Of a DNA stretch of 64,000 nucleotides, positions 1 through 10,440 are shown piece after piece. The translations under genes and the position numbers were made by a program. The stretch covers positions 1-64,000 of the forward strand of contig CALMPF010000028.1 of the NCBI GenBank assembly GCA_937871505.1, written 5' to 3'. This stretch comes from an uncultured Planctomycetia bacterium. Its GTDB lineage: Bacteria > Planctomycetota > Phycisphaerae > Phycisphaerales > SM1A02. The stretch's first letter is position 1. Every line of letters begins with the position of its first letter. Below the pieces are notes generated by a model. That model was not told where the DNA came from. It worked only from the letters and a program-made list of their open reading frames with translations, and did no database searches.

Positions 1-184
1 GCCGGCGGCGTTCCTCGTCTTGGGCGTTGTGGCGCGTAGCGCACAACCCCTGGATTCCCTCAGGGGGGCCAGCGCGGGGGGCCCTTCTGTCAGGGACGCG
101 GCGGAGACCCGCCGCGAGGCGCTCGCGGTGCTCGGTCCCGAATCGCTCGACCAGCCGGTCGAGCGTCGCTCGCGGGAACGGCAT
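1..184 (-). CDS. possible N-terminus of an unidentified gene, running off the left edge
   Basis: An open frame starts at an ATG (184-182) and is still open at base 1, giving about 61 residues. The first 28 residues look like a soluble helical N-terminus (LDRLVERFG, then EHRERLAAGLRRV). After that the reading becomes low-complexity and rich in Arg, Pro and Gly, so either the gene is poorly conserved here or the frame is spurious. It would be divergent from clpB. I do not recognise a family. Confidence 0.25.
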   Translation of the reverse strand, partial: MPFPRATLDRLVERFGTEHRERLAAGLRRVPDRRAPRAGPPEGIQGLCATRHNAQDEERRR

Positions 185-530
185 GGGCTGGCCGGGGCCC
201 GTGGCTCGCGCGCGGGGAGCGGGACCGATGGTGCTGCTGGACATCGTGGCGATCCTACGGCCTGCCGAGGTGGCAGGCGGGTGACCCCCGCAGCCCGGCG
301 GCCGGGCGCCTTTCCACCTTCGGCGAGTGAGCGTCCGGGATCGGAGGGGCGGCCTCCGACGCGGCCGTCGCGCGATCACGGCGCCGAATCTCGCCCGAAC
401 GGCCGGGCTTCGTCCGCCAAGATCATGGCCGAGCCTGCACCGAGTTCAGGACGGAACCGCGCGGGGCCATCGGATCTCACGCTCCGCGAACGGTCGTCGC
501 AAGGCACGGACGTTGCGTCTGGAATCGTGA
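185..530. other. region upstream of clpB without a gene
   Basis: No convincing coding frame. Two perfect 6-bp hairpins lie close together: CCTGCC/GGCAGG (261-277) and GCCCGG/CCGGGC (293-307). No CIRCE operator (TTAGCACTC and its inverted copy) is present, so HrcA control of clpB is not indicated. I see no clear promoter. Confidence 0.4.
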
Positions 531-3125
531 ATGCGCCTCGATCGATTCACGACCATCGCCCAGGAAGTCCTTGCCAACGCCCAGTCCGCGGCGCTCGCCG
601 CGGGGACTGCGGAGGTCTCGCCGCTGCATCTGCTCGCCGCGCTGCTCGACGATCGCAACGCCGCGGCGACCAGCGTGCTCACCAGGGCAGGGATCGACCC
701 CGGGCGGGTCGGGCAGGTCGTCGCCGCCGAGCTCCGCCGGCTTCCGACAGCCACCGGCACCGCGCCGCAGCCGGGCAGCGCCCTGATCGGCGTGCTCCAG
801 CAGGCGGAGAAGGAGACGCGCTCGCTCGGCGACCAGTTCACCTCCAGCGAGCACCTGCTGCTGGCGCTCGCGGAGGCGAAGACGCCGGCGCGGGAGGTGC
901 TCTCGACGCTCGGGGCGGAGCGACGTCGGCTGCTCGAGGCGATCAAGGCGATCCGCAAGGCCTCGGGCGTCGAGCACGTCAACGACGCCGGAGCCGAGAG
1001 CGGCTTCGAGGCGCTCAGGAAGTACGGCATCGATCTCGTCGAACGCGCCAACTCCGGCAAGCTCGATCCCGTGATCGGCCGCGACGAGGAGATCCGCCGC
1101 TGCATGCAGGTGCTCTCCCGGCGCACCAAGAACAACCCCGTGCTCATCGGCGAGCCCGGCGTCGGCAAGACGGCCATCGCCGAGGGACTTGCGCTGCGGA
1201 TCGTCGCCGGCGACTGCCCCGCATCGATGCGCGAGGCGCGCATCATCGCCCTCGACGTCGGTCAGCTTCTCGCGGGAGCGAAGTTCCGCGGCGAGTTCGA
1301 GGAGCGGCTCAAGGCGGTCCTCCGCGAAGTCGCCGCCAGCGAAGGCCGCGTGATCCTGTTCATCGACGAGCTGCACACGATCGTCGGGGCGGGCGCCGCC
1401 GAGGGGGCCGTCTCCGCAGGCAATCTCCTCAAGCCCGCGCTGGCGCGCGGCGAGCTGCGCTGCATCGGCGCGACGACGCTCGATGAGTATCGCAAGCACA
1501 TCGAAAAGGACGCCGCCTTCGAGCGCCGCTTCCAGCCGGTCTACGTCGGGGAGCCGAGCGTCGACGACACGATCGCCATCCTCCGCGGTCTCAAGGCGCG
1601 CTACGAGGCCCATCACGGAGTCCGGATCCAGGACTCGGCGCTGATCGCCGCGGCGACGCTCTCCAACCGCTACATCGCGGACCGCTTTCTGCCGGACAAG
1701 GCGATCGACCTTCTCGACGAGGCCGCCTCGCGGCTCCGCATCGAGAACGACTCGATGCCCGCCGAGCTCGATGCGCTGCGGCGCGAGGTGATGCGCCTCG
1801 AGATCGCCCGCGAGGCGCTGAAGCTCGAGAACGACCCCGAAAGCCGGAAGCGGCTCGATGCGACCGAGCGCGAGCTCGCGGAGGTGCAGGAGCGCGATCG
1901 CGCGATGACCGCACGGTGGGAGTCGGAGAAGGCCGAGCTCGAGGAGGCGAAGCGCCTCATGAACGAGATCGAGGCGAAGCACGTCGAGCTCGACCAGGCC
2001 CAGCGGCGCGGCGACTGGGAGCACGCATCGAGGATCCAGCACGGCGAGATCCCGCAGCTCTCGGCGCGGCTCGCGTCGGTCGAGGAGCTGCTCTCGAAGC
2101 GGGCCGGCGAGGGCGATGCGATGGTCAAGGACGAGGTCGACGCCGAACAGATCGCCCAGGTGGTCGCGAAGTGGACCGGGATTCCCGTCGCCCGCCTCGT
2201 CGCCGGAGAGCGCGACCGCCTGCTGCTGATGGCCGATCGCCTCCGCACGCGCGTGGTGGGCCAGGACGAGGCCGTCCAGGCCGTGGCCGACGCGGTGATC
2301 CGCAGCCGCGCCGGACTCGGCGATCCCCGGCGGCCGATCGGCTCCTTCCTCTTCCTCGGACCGACCGGCGTGGGCAAGACGGAGCTCTGCAAGGCCCTCG
2401 CGGAGTTCCTCTTCGACACCGAGGAGGCGATGGTCCGCATCGACATGAGCGAGTTCATGGAGCAGCACGCGGTGGCGCGCCTGATCGGCGCGCCGCCGGG
2501 GTACGTCGGCTACGAGGAGGGAGGGAGGCTGACCGAGGCCGTGCGCCGCCGCCCCTACTGCGTGGTGCTCTTCGACGAGATGGAGAAGGCCCACCCCGAT
2601 GTCGCCAACGTGCTGCTCCAGGTCCTCGACGACGGGAGGCTCACGGATGGCCAGGGAAGGACGGTCGACTTCCGCAACACGATCATCGTGATGACGAGCA
2701 ACCTCGGGTCGCAGCTCATCCTCCAGATGTCGGAGGAGGGCGCCATCGAGGTCGAGATCGAGGCGAAGGTCCGCGAGCTCCTCAAGCGGTCGCTCCGCCC
2801 GGAGCTGCTCAACCGCATCGACGAGACGATCATCTTCCACCAGCTCTCGCGCGCCGACCTGCGCGGGGTCGTCGAGATCCAGCTTGCGAGCCTCCGCCGA
2901 CGGATCGCCGAGCGCGGGCTTGCGATCGAGCTCTCTCCCGCGGCGATGAACGCGCTGGCCAGCGAGGGATACGACCCGCAGTTCGGCGCCCGGCCGCTGC
3001 GCCGGGTGATCCAGCAGCGCATCGAGAACGCGCTCGCGGCTCGCATCCTCGCCGGCGAGTTCAGCGAGGGAGACACGATCGCCGTCGACTACCAGCGCGA
3101 GCAGTTCAGCTTCGAGCGCGCGTAG
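531..3125 (+). CDS. clpB: ATP-dependent chaperone ClpB
   Basis: ClpB is the cytoplasmic Hsp100 disaggregase that threads aggregated proteins through a hexameric ring, working with DnaK. The 864-residue length is normal. In order there is a Clp N domain (about 1-140, two repeats), a first AAA+ module with Walker A GEPGVGKT at residue 207 and Walker B LFIDELHT, the coiled-coil middle domain (about 400-520) that distinguishes ClpB from ClpA/ClpC, and a second AAA+ module with Walker A GPTGVGKT near residue 610. The start [14 protein letters not shown] matches the family N-terminus. The gene is convergent with efp. No Shine-Dalgarno stronger than GGA is seen. Very secure. Confidence 0.98.
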   Translation: MRLDRFTTIAQEVLANAQSAALAAGTAEVSPLHLLAALLDDRNAAATSVLTRAGIDPGRVGQVVAAELRRLPTATGTAPQPGSALIGVLQQAEKETRSLGDQFTSSEHLLLALAEAKTPAREVLSTLGAERRRLLEAIKAIRKASGVEHVNDAGAESGFEALRKYGIDLVERANSGKLDPVIGRDEEIRRCMQVLSRRTKNNPVLIGEPGVGKTAIAEGLALRIVAGDCPASMREARIIALDVGQLLAGAKFRGEFEERLKAVLREVAASEGRVILFIDELHTIVGAGAAEGAVSAGNLLKPALARGELRCIGATTLDEYRKHIEKDAAFERRFQPVYVGEPSVDDTIAILRGLKARYEAHHGVRIQDSALIAAATLSNRYIADRFLPDKAIDLLDEAASRLRIENDSMPAELDALRREVMRLEIAREALKLENDPESRKRLDATERELAEVQERDRAMTARWESEKAELEEAKRLMNEIEAKHVELDQAQRRGDWEHASRIQHGEIPQLSARLASVEELLSKRAGEGDAMVKDEVDAEQIAQVVAKWTGIPVARLVAGERDRLLLMADRLRTRVVGQDEAVQAVADAVIRSRAGLGDPRRPIGSFLFLGPTGVGKTELCKALAEFLFDTEEAMVRIDMSEFMEQHAVARLIGAPPGYVGYEEGGRLTEAVRRRPYCVVLFDEMEKAHPDVANVLLQVLDDGRLTDGQGRTVDFRNTIIVMTSNLGSQLILQMSEEGAIEVEIEAKVRELLKRSLRPELLNRIDETIIFHQLSRADLRGVVEIQLASLRRRIAERGLAIELSPAAMNALASEGYDPQFGARPLRRVIQQRIENALAARILAGEFSEGDTIAVDYQREQFSFERA

Positions 3126-3203
3126 CGGCGCGGCGGGAGGCGGACCGGCGCCGCCGCGGGACACCCGCGCGCGGCGTGACCGCCCGCGCGAAGAGGCCAC
3201 CGC

Positions 3204-3758
3204 TCACGCCCGGCTGTTGTAGCTGCCGTCCGCAGTGCTGATGCGCACCACCTCGCCCACCTCGATGAAGGGTGGCACTCGGATCTTCAGGCCGGTCTCG
3301 GTGACGGCCTCCTTGAGCTGGTTGGTCGCGGTGGCGCCCTTGATTCCCGGAGCGCACTCGGCGATCACGTGCTCGACGACGTTGGGCAGCTCGAGCGAGA
3401 CAGGCTTGCCCTCGCTCAGGAGGACCGTGATCTCGGTGTTCGGCTTGACGAACGGCATGAAGTCTCCGACGAACTCCTCGAGCAGCGTGATCTGCTCGTA
3501 GCTCTCCGTGTCCATGAAGACGTAGCCTCCCGCCTCCTTGTAGAGGTACTCCATCGTGCGCTTGTCGAGATCGACCTGCTCGACCTCCTCGCCGGAGCGG
3601 AGCCGCTTGTCGATGATCGATCCGCTGGCGACGTTGCGGATCTTCAGCGCGATGAAGGCCCGCAGGTTTCCCGGCGTGACGTGCTGGAACTGCGTGATGA
3701 CATAGAGGGTGCCATCGATCTTGATGGCCATGCCCGGACGGAGCTCGGTGGACTTCAC
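3204..3758 (-). CDS. efp: translation elongation factor P with atypical loop
   Basis: EF-P binds between the P and E sites of the ribosome and relieves stalling at polyproline. The 184-residue protein has the three-barrel layout: KOW-like N domain, central OB domain (YEQITLLEEFVGDFMPF) and C-terminal OB domain (ETGLKIRVPPFIEVGEVVRI). The start is GTG at 3758, with AAGGA 9 nt upstream. The loop that normally carries a modified Lys or Arg reads HVTPGNLRAF, with Asn31 where beta-lysylated EF-Ps have Lys (PGK). No modification enzyme is seen in this window. It lies just upstream of and in the same direction as nothing obvious, and is convergent with clpB. Family call is secure. Confidence 0.96.
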   Translation of the reverse strand: MKSTELRPGMAIKIDGTLYVITQFQHVTPGNLRAFIALKIRNVASGSIIDKRLRSGEEVEQVDLDKRTMEYLYKEAGGYVFMDTESYEQITLLEEFVGDFMPFVKPNTEITVLLSEGKPVSLELPNVVEHVIAECAPGIKGATATNQLKEAVTETGLKIRVPPFIEVGEVVRISTADGSYNSRA

Positions 3759-3818
3759 TGGTCGTGTTCCTTCTGGAGGTGCTCAGGGACCGCCGATTCG
3801 CCGGCGAAAGCCCGCATC

Positions 3819-4661
3819 CTACGGCTCCTTCCCCGAGGGCGGCGCGTCCGCCGTGCGCGATGGCGGCTGAGTCGCAGGAGCGTCCGCGCCGCGGGGCTCG
3901 GAAGCCCCGTCCGACGGCTTCCTCGGTGCTTTCGCCTCCGCCGCGGCCCTCCGCGGCCGCAGCTCCCGACCCGCGCGGGCGGGATCGTCGAGGATCTCAT
4001 CCCAGCCCGCGATCTCGTCCTTGAAGTCGGTCCGCAGGAGCGTCGGATCACCCTCGATCACGACGCTCACGATCCGATCATCGGCCGTGATGGACCGCGC
4101 GACGTCGAGACCATCGACCACCTTGCCGAGGCCGGGCTGGAAGAGGTTGTACTTGCTCGCCATCGGCGCAAGCGTGATGAAGAACTGCGAGGTCACCTCC
4201 CTGCCGCGCTGCGTCCAGAGGCCGAGCGTGCCCGCCGTGTCGAAGAGCAGCGTCCGGTGGAAGGCGGGCGCGATCTGGTACCCGCAACCGGAGTCGCCGG
4301 TCCCGGTGGGGTCGCCCGCGTGAAGCTGCACTCCGGCGACGACGCTGTAGAAGGCGAGGTCGTCGTAAAACCCGCGCTCGACGAGGTTGACGAAGTGCGC
4401 CGTCATCCGAGGGACGGCGTCGGGAGCCAGTTCGGCGCGGATCGTGCCTCGGGTCGTCTCGATCACGGCGGCGAGGCTTGCGTAGCGCTTCGCGTCGGCG
4501 ACCTGCGGGCGCGGCGCGATCTGCTCGGACGGCGGTGCCTGCGAGTCCGAGGAGGGTTGAGACCGGCCGGAGTCCGGCTTCGTCGGCGGCGGATCACCCG
4601 CGAGCGCGACTCCGATGGAGAGCGGGGCGAGCAGCGCGACGGCGAGGCGGGAGTTCAGCAT
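3819..4661 (-). CDS. secreted cyclophilin-type peptidyl-prolyl isomerase-like protein, active site degenerate
   Basis: The 280-residue protein starts MLNSRLAVALLAPLSIGVALAG, a signal peptide. A Pro/Ser-rich linker (to about 55) precedes a cyclophilin-like domain: TTRGTIRAELAPDAVPRMTAHFV, then GDPTGTG and SQFFITL. The C-terminal 50 residues are Lys/Ala/Pro-rich and disordered. In cyclophilins the catalytic segment is FHR...F..Q; here it reads FYSVVAGVQLHAGD, so the catalytic Arg is Ser, and the Phe and Gln are Val and His. The fold call is good, but isomerase activity is doubtful. A TACCAT box 8 nt before the ATG and the absence of a Shine-Dalgarno suggest a leaderless mRNA. A terminator lies just upstream, so it needs its own promoter. 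Confidence 0.85.
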   Translation of the reverse strand: MLNSRLAVALLAPLSIGVALAGDPPPTKPDSGRSQPSSDSQAPPSEQIAPRPQVADAKRYASLAAVIETTRGTIRAELAPDAVPRMTAHFVNLVERGFYDDLAFYSVVAGVQLHAGDPTGTGDSGCGYQIAPAFHRTLLFDTAGTLGLWTQRGREVTSQFFITLAPMASKYNLFQPGLGKVVDGLDVARSITADDRIVSVVIEGDPTLLRTDFKDEIAGWDEILDDPARAGRELRPRRAAAEAKAPRKPSDGASEPRGADAPATQPPSRTADAPPSGKEP

Positions 4662-4669
4662 GACCGGCG

Positions 4670-4675
4670 ATGGTA
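4670..4675 (-). promoter_or_regulatory. candidate -10 box (TACCAT), leaderless start
   Basis: TACCAT on the minus strand ends 8 nt before the ATG of the cyclophilin-like gene, which has no Shine-Dalgarno. No good -35 is visible. It lies downstream of the terminator of the preceding gene. Confidence 0.4.
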
Positions 4676-4682
4676 GAAACGA

Positions 4683-4712
4683 GAGCCCCCCGGCCTTGCG
4701 ACCGGGGGGCTC
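4683..4712 (-). terminator. intrinsic terminator of the Cys-rich repeat gene
   Basis: A perfect 11-bp stem GAGCCCCCCGG/CCGGGGGGCTC with an 8-nt loop. It lies 58 bases past the stop of the minus-strand gene at 4771. On the minus strand it is followed by TCGTTTCT, a weak T-rich tract. Confidence 0.8.
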
Positions 4713-4770
4713 GAACATGATCCACCGATTCAGGACTGGACCCGAAGGTCCATCGTCCGTCGTGTCACCC

Positions 4771-6708
4771 TCAGTAGCTGAGGTTGACCGTGCCCGAACC
4801 CGAGCCGCCGAAGCCACCGATGCGGATCAGGTACTGCTGGCCAGCCGTGGTCGGAACGACCATGAGCGACGTGAAGCCGGGGCAGCCGGGGCCGTCGTCG
4901 TTGCAGGCGACGAGCGGACCGAAGCAGGCCGTGCCCTGGTACGCGGCGAGACGGGTGTCGTAGGTCGCCGTGCCGCAGGTGCTGACCGTCAGGTTGCCGG
5001 TCTGGGTCGCCGTGAAGACGTACCAGATGTCGTTCACGAACGAGAGGCCGAAGCCCTCCTCGCACGTCCCGGGGAGAGCCGGGCCGTCCGTGGTCGCGCC
5101 GATCGTGCTGAACGCCGTGGCGCCCAGGGCGATCGGAAGGGCGTTGGCGCAGTTGTCGTTCGGAACGCCGCCGCCGCCGCCGCAGAAGTCGAAGGCCTCC
5201 TGGACGCAGATGCCGTCCCACGCCACCTGGCAGCAGAACGAGTCGACCGAGCAGACGATCTCGCAGCAGTCGACGTCGGTGCAGCCGGGGCCGCCGGTGG
5301 TGAAGCAGTCGTGATCCGACGGCGGGCAGATGCCGCCGCCGTAGCAGAACTGGTTCGCCTGGCTGACGCAGAGGCCGTCCCACGCCACCTGACAGCAGAA
5401 CGGATCGATCGAGCAGATGTCCTCGCAGCAGGCGATGTCGGTGCAGCCCGGACCGCCGGTCGTGAGGCAGTCATGGTCGGCCGACTCGCAGACGCTCGGG
5501 CAGGGAACGCCGAGGTTCACGCAGGTGAGCGTGATCTCGTACTCGTTCGCACCGCCGTCGCACGGGAAGCCGTCGAAGCCGTTCGGACCGGCGAAGAACC
5601 AGTAGGTGCCCGGGTTGAGGCACGTCGTGAACTCCGCCGAGCCGCAGAACGGAGAGACCGCGAAGGGGAAGAGCGCCGTCGCGAGGGCGCAGTTGGCCAC
5701 GCCGCCGGTGTCGACGATGCCGATGACCATCGGCAGGTTGTTGCTGATCGAGAAGGTGACCTCGGTCGGCCGGTTCAGCGTGATCTGGTACCAGTCGGTG
5801 TCGCGGGTGCCGCCGAGGGCCCACGCGTTGCCGCAGATCGTCTCGCCGCAGGAGATCGAACCGAAGATCGGCGGGATGCTGTTGCAGCCGCCGTTGGTGT
5901 CGGCGCCGCAGGGCTCGCCCTCAGGCGTCGCGCCGGCCGAGCACTCGAAGGGGCACTCGGGCTGGCCGCAGGCCTGGAAGGCGCCGTTGACGCAGAGGCC
6001 GTCCCACGCCACCTGGCAGCAGAACGAGTCGAACGCGCAGACCGTCTCGCAGCAGTCGAGGTCGGTGCAGCCGGGGCCGCCGGTCGTGAAGCAGTCGTGA
6101 TCCGAGGGCGGGCAGACGCCGCCGCCGTAGCAGATCTGGTTGGCCTGATTGACGCAGAGGCCGTCCCACGCGACGTCGCAGCAGAAGGGATCGATGGCGC
6201 AGATCTGCTCGCAGCAGGCGATGTCCGTGCAGCCGGGGCCGCCGGTGGTCACGCAGTCGTGGTCCGAAGACTCGCAGACGCCGCCGCCGCCGCAGTCGAT
6301 GCCGCAGAGGATCTCAGCGCCCTGAATGCAGAGGGTGTCCCACGCCGTGTCGCAGCAGAACGGGTCGGCCTTGCAGACGACGCCGCAGCACTCGACGTCG
6401 GTGCAGCCGGGGCCGCCGGTGGTGCAGCAGTCGTGATCAGCCTCGTTGCAGATCGCGAAGTTCGGGCAGATGGTGCCCCAGAGGCCGAGGAGGATGCCGA
6501 GGTCGGCGCCGTCGACGTTGCCGCTGCTGTCGAGGTCAGAGCAGACGGCGCCGGTGCCCCAGTTGCCGAGGAGGATGCCGAGATCGGCGCCGTCGACCTG
6601 GCCGTCGGCGTTGAGGTCGCCCGGGCAGAACGGGCACTCAGCGGCGGCAGTCGAGGCGAGCGCGAACGCGGCGAACGTGGTACACGAGATAAACAGACAG
6701 TTCTTCAC
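4771..6708 (-). CDS. secreted cysteine-rich repeat protein with two dockerin-like loops
   Basis: A 645-residue exported protein of unknown function. The start is GTG at 6708, chosen because AAGGAG (6717-6722) sits 8 nt upstream and a signal peptide follows ([19 protein letters not shown]). Next come two dockerin-like calcium loops ([18 protein letters not shown] and [16 protein letters not shown]). Five copies follow of a module of about 50 residues with ten cysteines, built around [20 protein letters not shown] and AWDGLC: three copies, then a beta-sandwich domain resembling pre-peptidase C-terminal domains, then two more copies, then a second such sandwich ([18 protein letters not shown]). 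Similar cysteine repeats occur in planctomycete and myxobacterial secreted proteins; I know no named family. Calcium-binding, disulphide-rich surface protein is the best description. Confidence 0.9.
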   Translation of the reverse strand: MKNCLFISCTTFAAFALASTAAAECPFCPGDLNADGQVDGADLGILLGNWGTGAVCSDLDSSGNVDGADLGILLGLWGTICPNFAICNEADHDCCTTGGPGCTDVECCGVVCKADPFCCDTAWDTLCIQGAEILCGIDCGGGGVCESSDHDCVTTGGPGCTDIACCEQICAIDPFCCDVAWDGLCVNQANQICYGGGVCPPSDHDCFTTGGPGCTDLDCCETVCAFDSFCCQVAWDGLCVNGAFQACGQPECPFECSAGATPEGEPCGADTNGGCNSIPPIFGSISCGETICGNAWALGGTRDTDWYQITLNRPTEVTFSISNNLPMVIGIVDTGGVANCALATALFPFAVSPFCGSAEFTTCLNPGTYWFFAGPNGFDGFPCDGGANEYEITLTCVNLGVPCPSVCESADHDCLTTGGPGCTDIACCEDICSIDPFCCQVAWDGLCVSQANQFCYGGGICPPSDHDCFTTGGPGCTDVDCCEIVCSVDSFCCQVAWDGICVQEAFDFCGGGGGVPNDNCANALPIALGATAFSTIGATTDGPALPGTCEEGFGLSFVNDIWYVFTATQTGNLTVSTCGTATYDTRLAAYQGTACFGPLVACNDDGPGCPGFTSLMVVPTTAGQQYLIRIGGFGGSGSGTVNLSY

Positions 6709-6834
6709 GGAGTTGTCTCCTTCCAGAGAAACACGGACAGACACAGACATTGGTGGACCGTGTGAGGGACGGCGCCGACCAGGTCACGAAACGGTGTGTT
6801 GGAGGGGAGACTCTCCCTCCCCCCAACGAGGTCC

Positions 6835-6862
6835 AAGGTACCTCGCCGACGCGAAAACGCAA
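6835..6862 (-). promoter_or_regulatory. weak candidate promoter of the Cys-rich repeat gene
   Basis: TTGCGT (6862-6857) and TACCTT (6840-6835) are separated by 16 bp. The implied leader of about 120 nt contains an imperfect hairpin (GGAGGGGAGA/TCTCCCTCC, near 6802-6821). The CTTGC -35 core resembles those of the two PEP-CTERM genes. Confidence 0.3.
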
Positions 6863-7824
6863 GGGCCGTCGGCAAAGTCCGATCAGAAATCGGAGTCGCC
6901 AGCGGGCGGGCGACCCCGACCGGAGCCCGTCGGCCGAGACTATCAGTCACGTGGAGCCCAAACGTCTGGTAGGACTGGAGCCGTCGGCTCGCCGACCGCC
7001 CCGACCGCCACACGCGCCCGCACCCCCCGCGCGATCACGGCCGCGTCGATCTGGGGCAGGCTCGTCGTTCGGGTCAGGGACCGTGGCGCGCCCGCCGCGC
7101 CGTCGAGCCACGCCCTCGAGCCGCGCCCTCAAGTTGCGCCCTCAAGCTGCGCCGAGAAGTGACGCCATGACAACACGTTAGTTTCAGAGTGCGCCTCCTC
7201 GCGGGCTCGCTCTCGACGCTGTGATGCTCGCCCACCCCGAGCGGCGGATCACGACCGCTCCTACCGGATGTCAGGGAGCGCTCGGTGGCCTTGCAGGACG
7301 GCCTGCCCGAGAGGGTGGGAATTGACGGCACGCGGACAGGCTTCGGCCGAGGTCGCGCGGGCCGCGGTCGAGCAGGCCGCCGGTCGTGCGCGATCCGATC
7401 GCCGTGACGGCAGTTCCGCCACTCCGATCCTGGTTGGGTCGACCGGCGGGTTGAATCGAACGACGGAAAGACCGGCCGATCGCCGCGACTTGGCGCGAAT
7501 GAGCGAGCCCGGGTCGCCGGTTGTACCTCCGGTCCATGGCGACCCTCGCGTCGCCGACCGGCGGCGGCGATCGTGCTCCGCCGCGCGCGGGAGAGCGGGC
7601 CGCTGAGCGCTCGACGCAGAGCGGTCGTTCCCGCAATACTCCTGCTTGGACGCCAGTCGCGTCCCCGAACCGATCGTCCGCCGATCGACGATCGCCCCCG
7701 GCTTCGCCTACGCCACGCCCGCGATCTGCCCGTCGCACCCCCCCGCGGCCGTCCGCTCCGACCCTCCCCCGAGCTGTCCGTCGCTTCGGACGCCTCGTCC
7801 CGCCTGCTCTCCCCCGCCTGCCCC
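6863..7824. other. long intergenic region without a recognisable gene
   Basis: Open frames exist on both strands but none has a plausible start, domain or normal composition; they are Arg- and Pro-rich as expected from random GC-rich DNA. It holds one short tandem repeat (7104-7155). It separates the minus-strand Cys-rich gene from the plus-strand DUF1573 gene and so must contain the latter's promoter, which I cannot place. Confidence 0.5.
7104..7155 (+). repeat. 13-bp direct repeat, four degenerate copies
   Basis: Units CGAGCCACGCCCT, CGAGCCGCGCCCT, CAAGTTGCGCCCT and CAAGCTGCGCCGA follow each other without spacer. Function unknown. Confidence 0.6.
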
Positions 7825-9036
7825 ATGATCTCCCACCACAGCCTCGGCGCCACCAGCGCCCGTCCAACCCTCTCGACCGCCGCTCGGCGCGGCGCTCCAT
7901 CGTGGGCGATCGCGGTCGCCGCACTCGCGACTCCGCTCGCCGCTCCGCACGCGCTCGCGGGACCGATCGCCCCGCCCGTTTCAGCGACCGGCTCCTCAGA
8001 GGCCGCCCCGGATCGGCCGACGCCCCCGCGAGCGCCGAGCGTCTCGGCGACGTCCCCGCTCACCCACGCGGCGGTCGATGCGGTGCCGCCCATCCGCATC
8101 GATCCTCCGTCGAAGGACTTCGGCTTCGTCCGGCCGCTCACGGAGAACAAGGTCGTCTTCAAGCTGTGGAATCAGGGGGACCGTCCGCTCGAGATCGCCG
8201 CCGTCACACCGAGCTGCAAGTGCACGACGACGAACGAGCTCGCAGGAACGGTGATCCAGCCGGGCGAGTATGCAGAGCTCGGCGCCCAGATCGACGCCGG
8301 CGCCGCCATCGGAGTCAAGGGCGCCAACATCAAGGTGCTCGTCGACGGCTACAGCCAGGTCCTCACGCTCTCGCTTCGCGCCGAGGTCTCGCAGCTTCTG
8401 CGGATCACGCCCGGCTACATCAATGCCATCGGCGCGGCGAACGAGCAGGGGAGACTGGTGATCGAAGCGACCGACGGACAGCCCTTCAGCATCTGCTCGA
8501 TTCACGGCTTCCCGGTGGTGCATGCGGTGTCGATCCCGGAAGGTCCGCAGGTCAAGCACGTCATCGAATACGACCTGACCGCCTTCTCGCCGAACCCGAT
8601 CCCGCGGTATCTCGTGATCGAGACCGATCACCCCGACTGCCCCGCCGCCGACGTCCTCGTGCGGCACGACACCGTGAAGTTCACCGCCGGAATCCGCGGC
8701 GTGCTCGACATGCGCGGCTCGTTCGGCCGGATCGCTCCGGGCGAGTCGGCGGAGATGGGCGTGCGCTTCCGGGAGCGCATGGGCGAACAGACGTGGACGA
8801 CCGACGTCGTCGGCGTCTCGACGGAGTGCCCCGACGCCACCGTCGAGCTCCTCGAGTCCGACCGCGACGCCGATGCGGCGACGGTCGAGGCACGCTTCCG
8901 CATCATCCCGCGCGAGGGGTTTCAGGGCCTGCTGGTCGCCCGCGTGATGATCGAGGCCACCGGAGGTCGCAGGCAGGAGTTCCTCGCCTACGGCCGCGTG
9001 GCGCCGGATGGCGCGTGCACCACCTGCACGCCGTGA
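7825..9036 (+). CDS. secreted DUF1573 domain protein
   Basis: A 403-residue exported protein. I start it at ATG 7825 (MISHHSLG), because a signal-like segment follows (WAIAVAALATPLAAPHALA); upstream sequence in the same frame is Arg-rich and unlikely to be translated. At about residues 90-200 is a DUF1573 domain: FGFVRPLTENKVVFKLWNQG, then the typical TPSCKCTTT motif, then VIQPGEYAELGAQID. A second related beta-sandwich follows, and the protein ends ACTTCTP. DUF1573 domains are periplasmic Ig-like modules common in planctomycetes and Bacteroidota; no biochemical role is established. No Shine-Dalgarno is seen. Confidence 0.85.
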   Translation: MISHHSLGATSARPTLSTAARRGAPSWAIAVAALATPLAAPHALAGPIAPPVSATGSSEAAPDRPTPPRAPSVSATSPLTHAAVDAVPPIRIDPPSKDFGFVRPLTENKVVFKLWNQGDRPLEIAAVTPSCKCTTTNELAGTVIQPGEYAELGAQIDAGAAIGVKGANIKVLVDGYSQVLTLSLRAEVSQLLRITPGYINAIGAANEQGRLVIEATDGQPFSICSIHGFPVVHAVSIPEGPQVKHVIEYDLTAFSPNPIPRYLVIETDHPDCPAADVLVRHDTVKFTAGIRGVLDMRGSFGRIAPGESAEMGVRFRERMGEQTWTTDVVGVSTECPDATVELLESDRDADAATVEARFRIIPREGFQGLLVARVMIEATGGRRQEFLAYGRVAPDGACTTCTP

Positions 9037-9222
9037 CGAGCCGCGCCCGGCCCTGATGCCGACCGTGACCACCACGGCGACCAGCACCACACCCGGTCCG
9101 GTCGCCACAGGGGAGATGCGCTCGATGCGCGAACCGCACGGAGGCCGTGCTTCCCGCCGCGCGAATCGCAGCGGCGCCGCCACCTCCGCGGCGAGCGCGG
9201 GCAGCCCCGTCCGCGCGGGCCG

Positions 9223-10170
<948 letters not shown>

Positions 10171-10440
10171 GTCGGCTCTCCAGAGTTTCTGCGCCCCGCG
10201 GCGCGGCATTCGCGCGGCGGAACGGCGGGCTGGGACGATGCGATGCTACCGCGCGACGGCGGCGCATTCGACCGCGCCGCGGGCGCAGCGCCCGCGGCAG
10301 GCTGTCAGGGATCGATGCGCAGAACGCGGGGGCTTCCCATCGCCGGTCGCGCAAAGACGCGCGATCTGCGGGTGCGCATGGAGCCGACGAGCTCATCGAG
10401 CGAGATCGGCGACGCCGAGACGAGCCGGCGCTTGCGGCCT

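Noticed and set aside
185..530. CIRCE or other heat-shock operator before clpB
   Set aside because: No TTAGCACTC-type inverted repeat and no recognisable heat-shock sigma promoter; only two short GC hairpins.
477..3200. Long open frame on the minus strand opposite clpB
   Set aside because: It is the mirror of a GC-rich coding region: high Arg/Glu/Leu content and no domain. clpB on the plus strand is certain.
6863..7824. Several open frames in the 1-kb gap treated as genes
   Set aside because: Composition is Arg/Pro-rich, no signal peptide, motif or ribosome-binding site, and the frames overlap one another on both strands.
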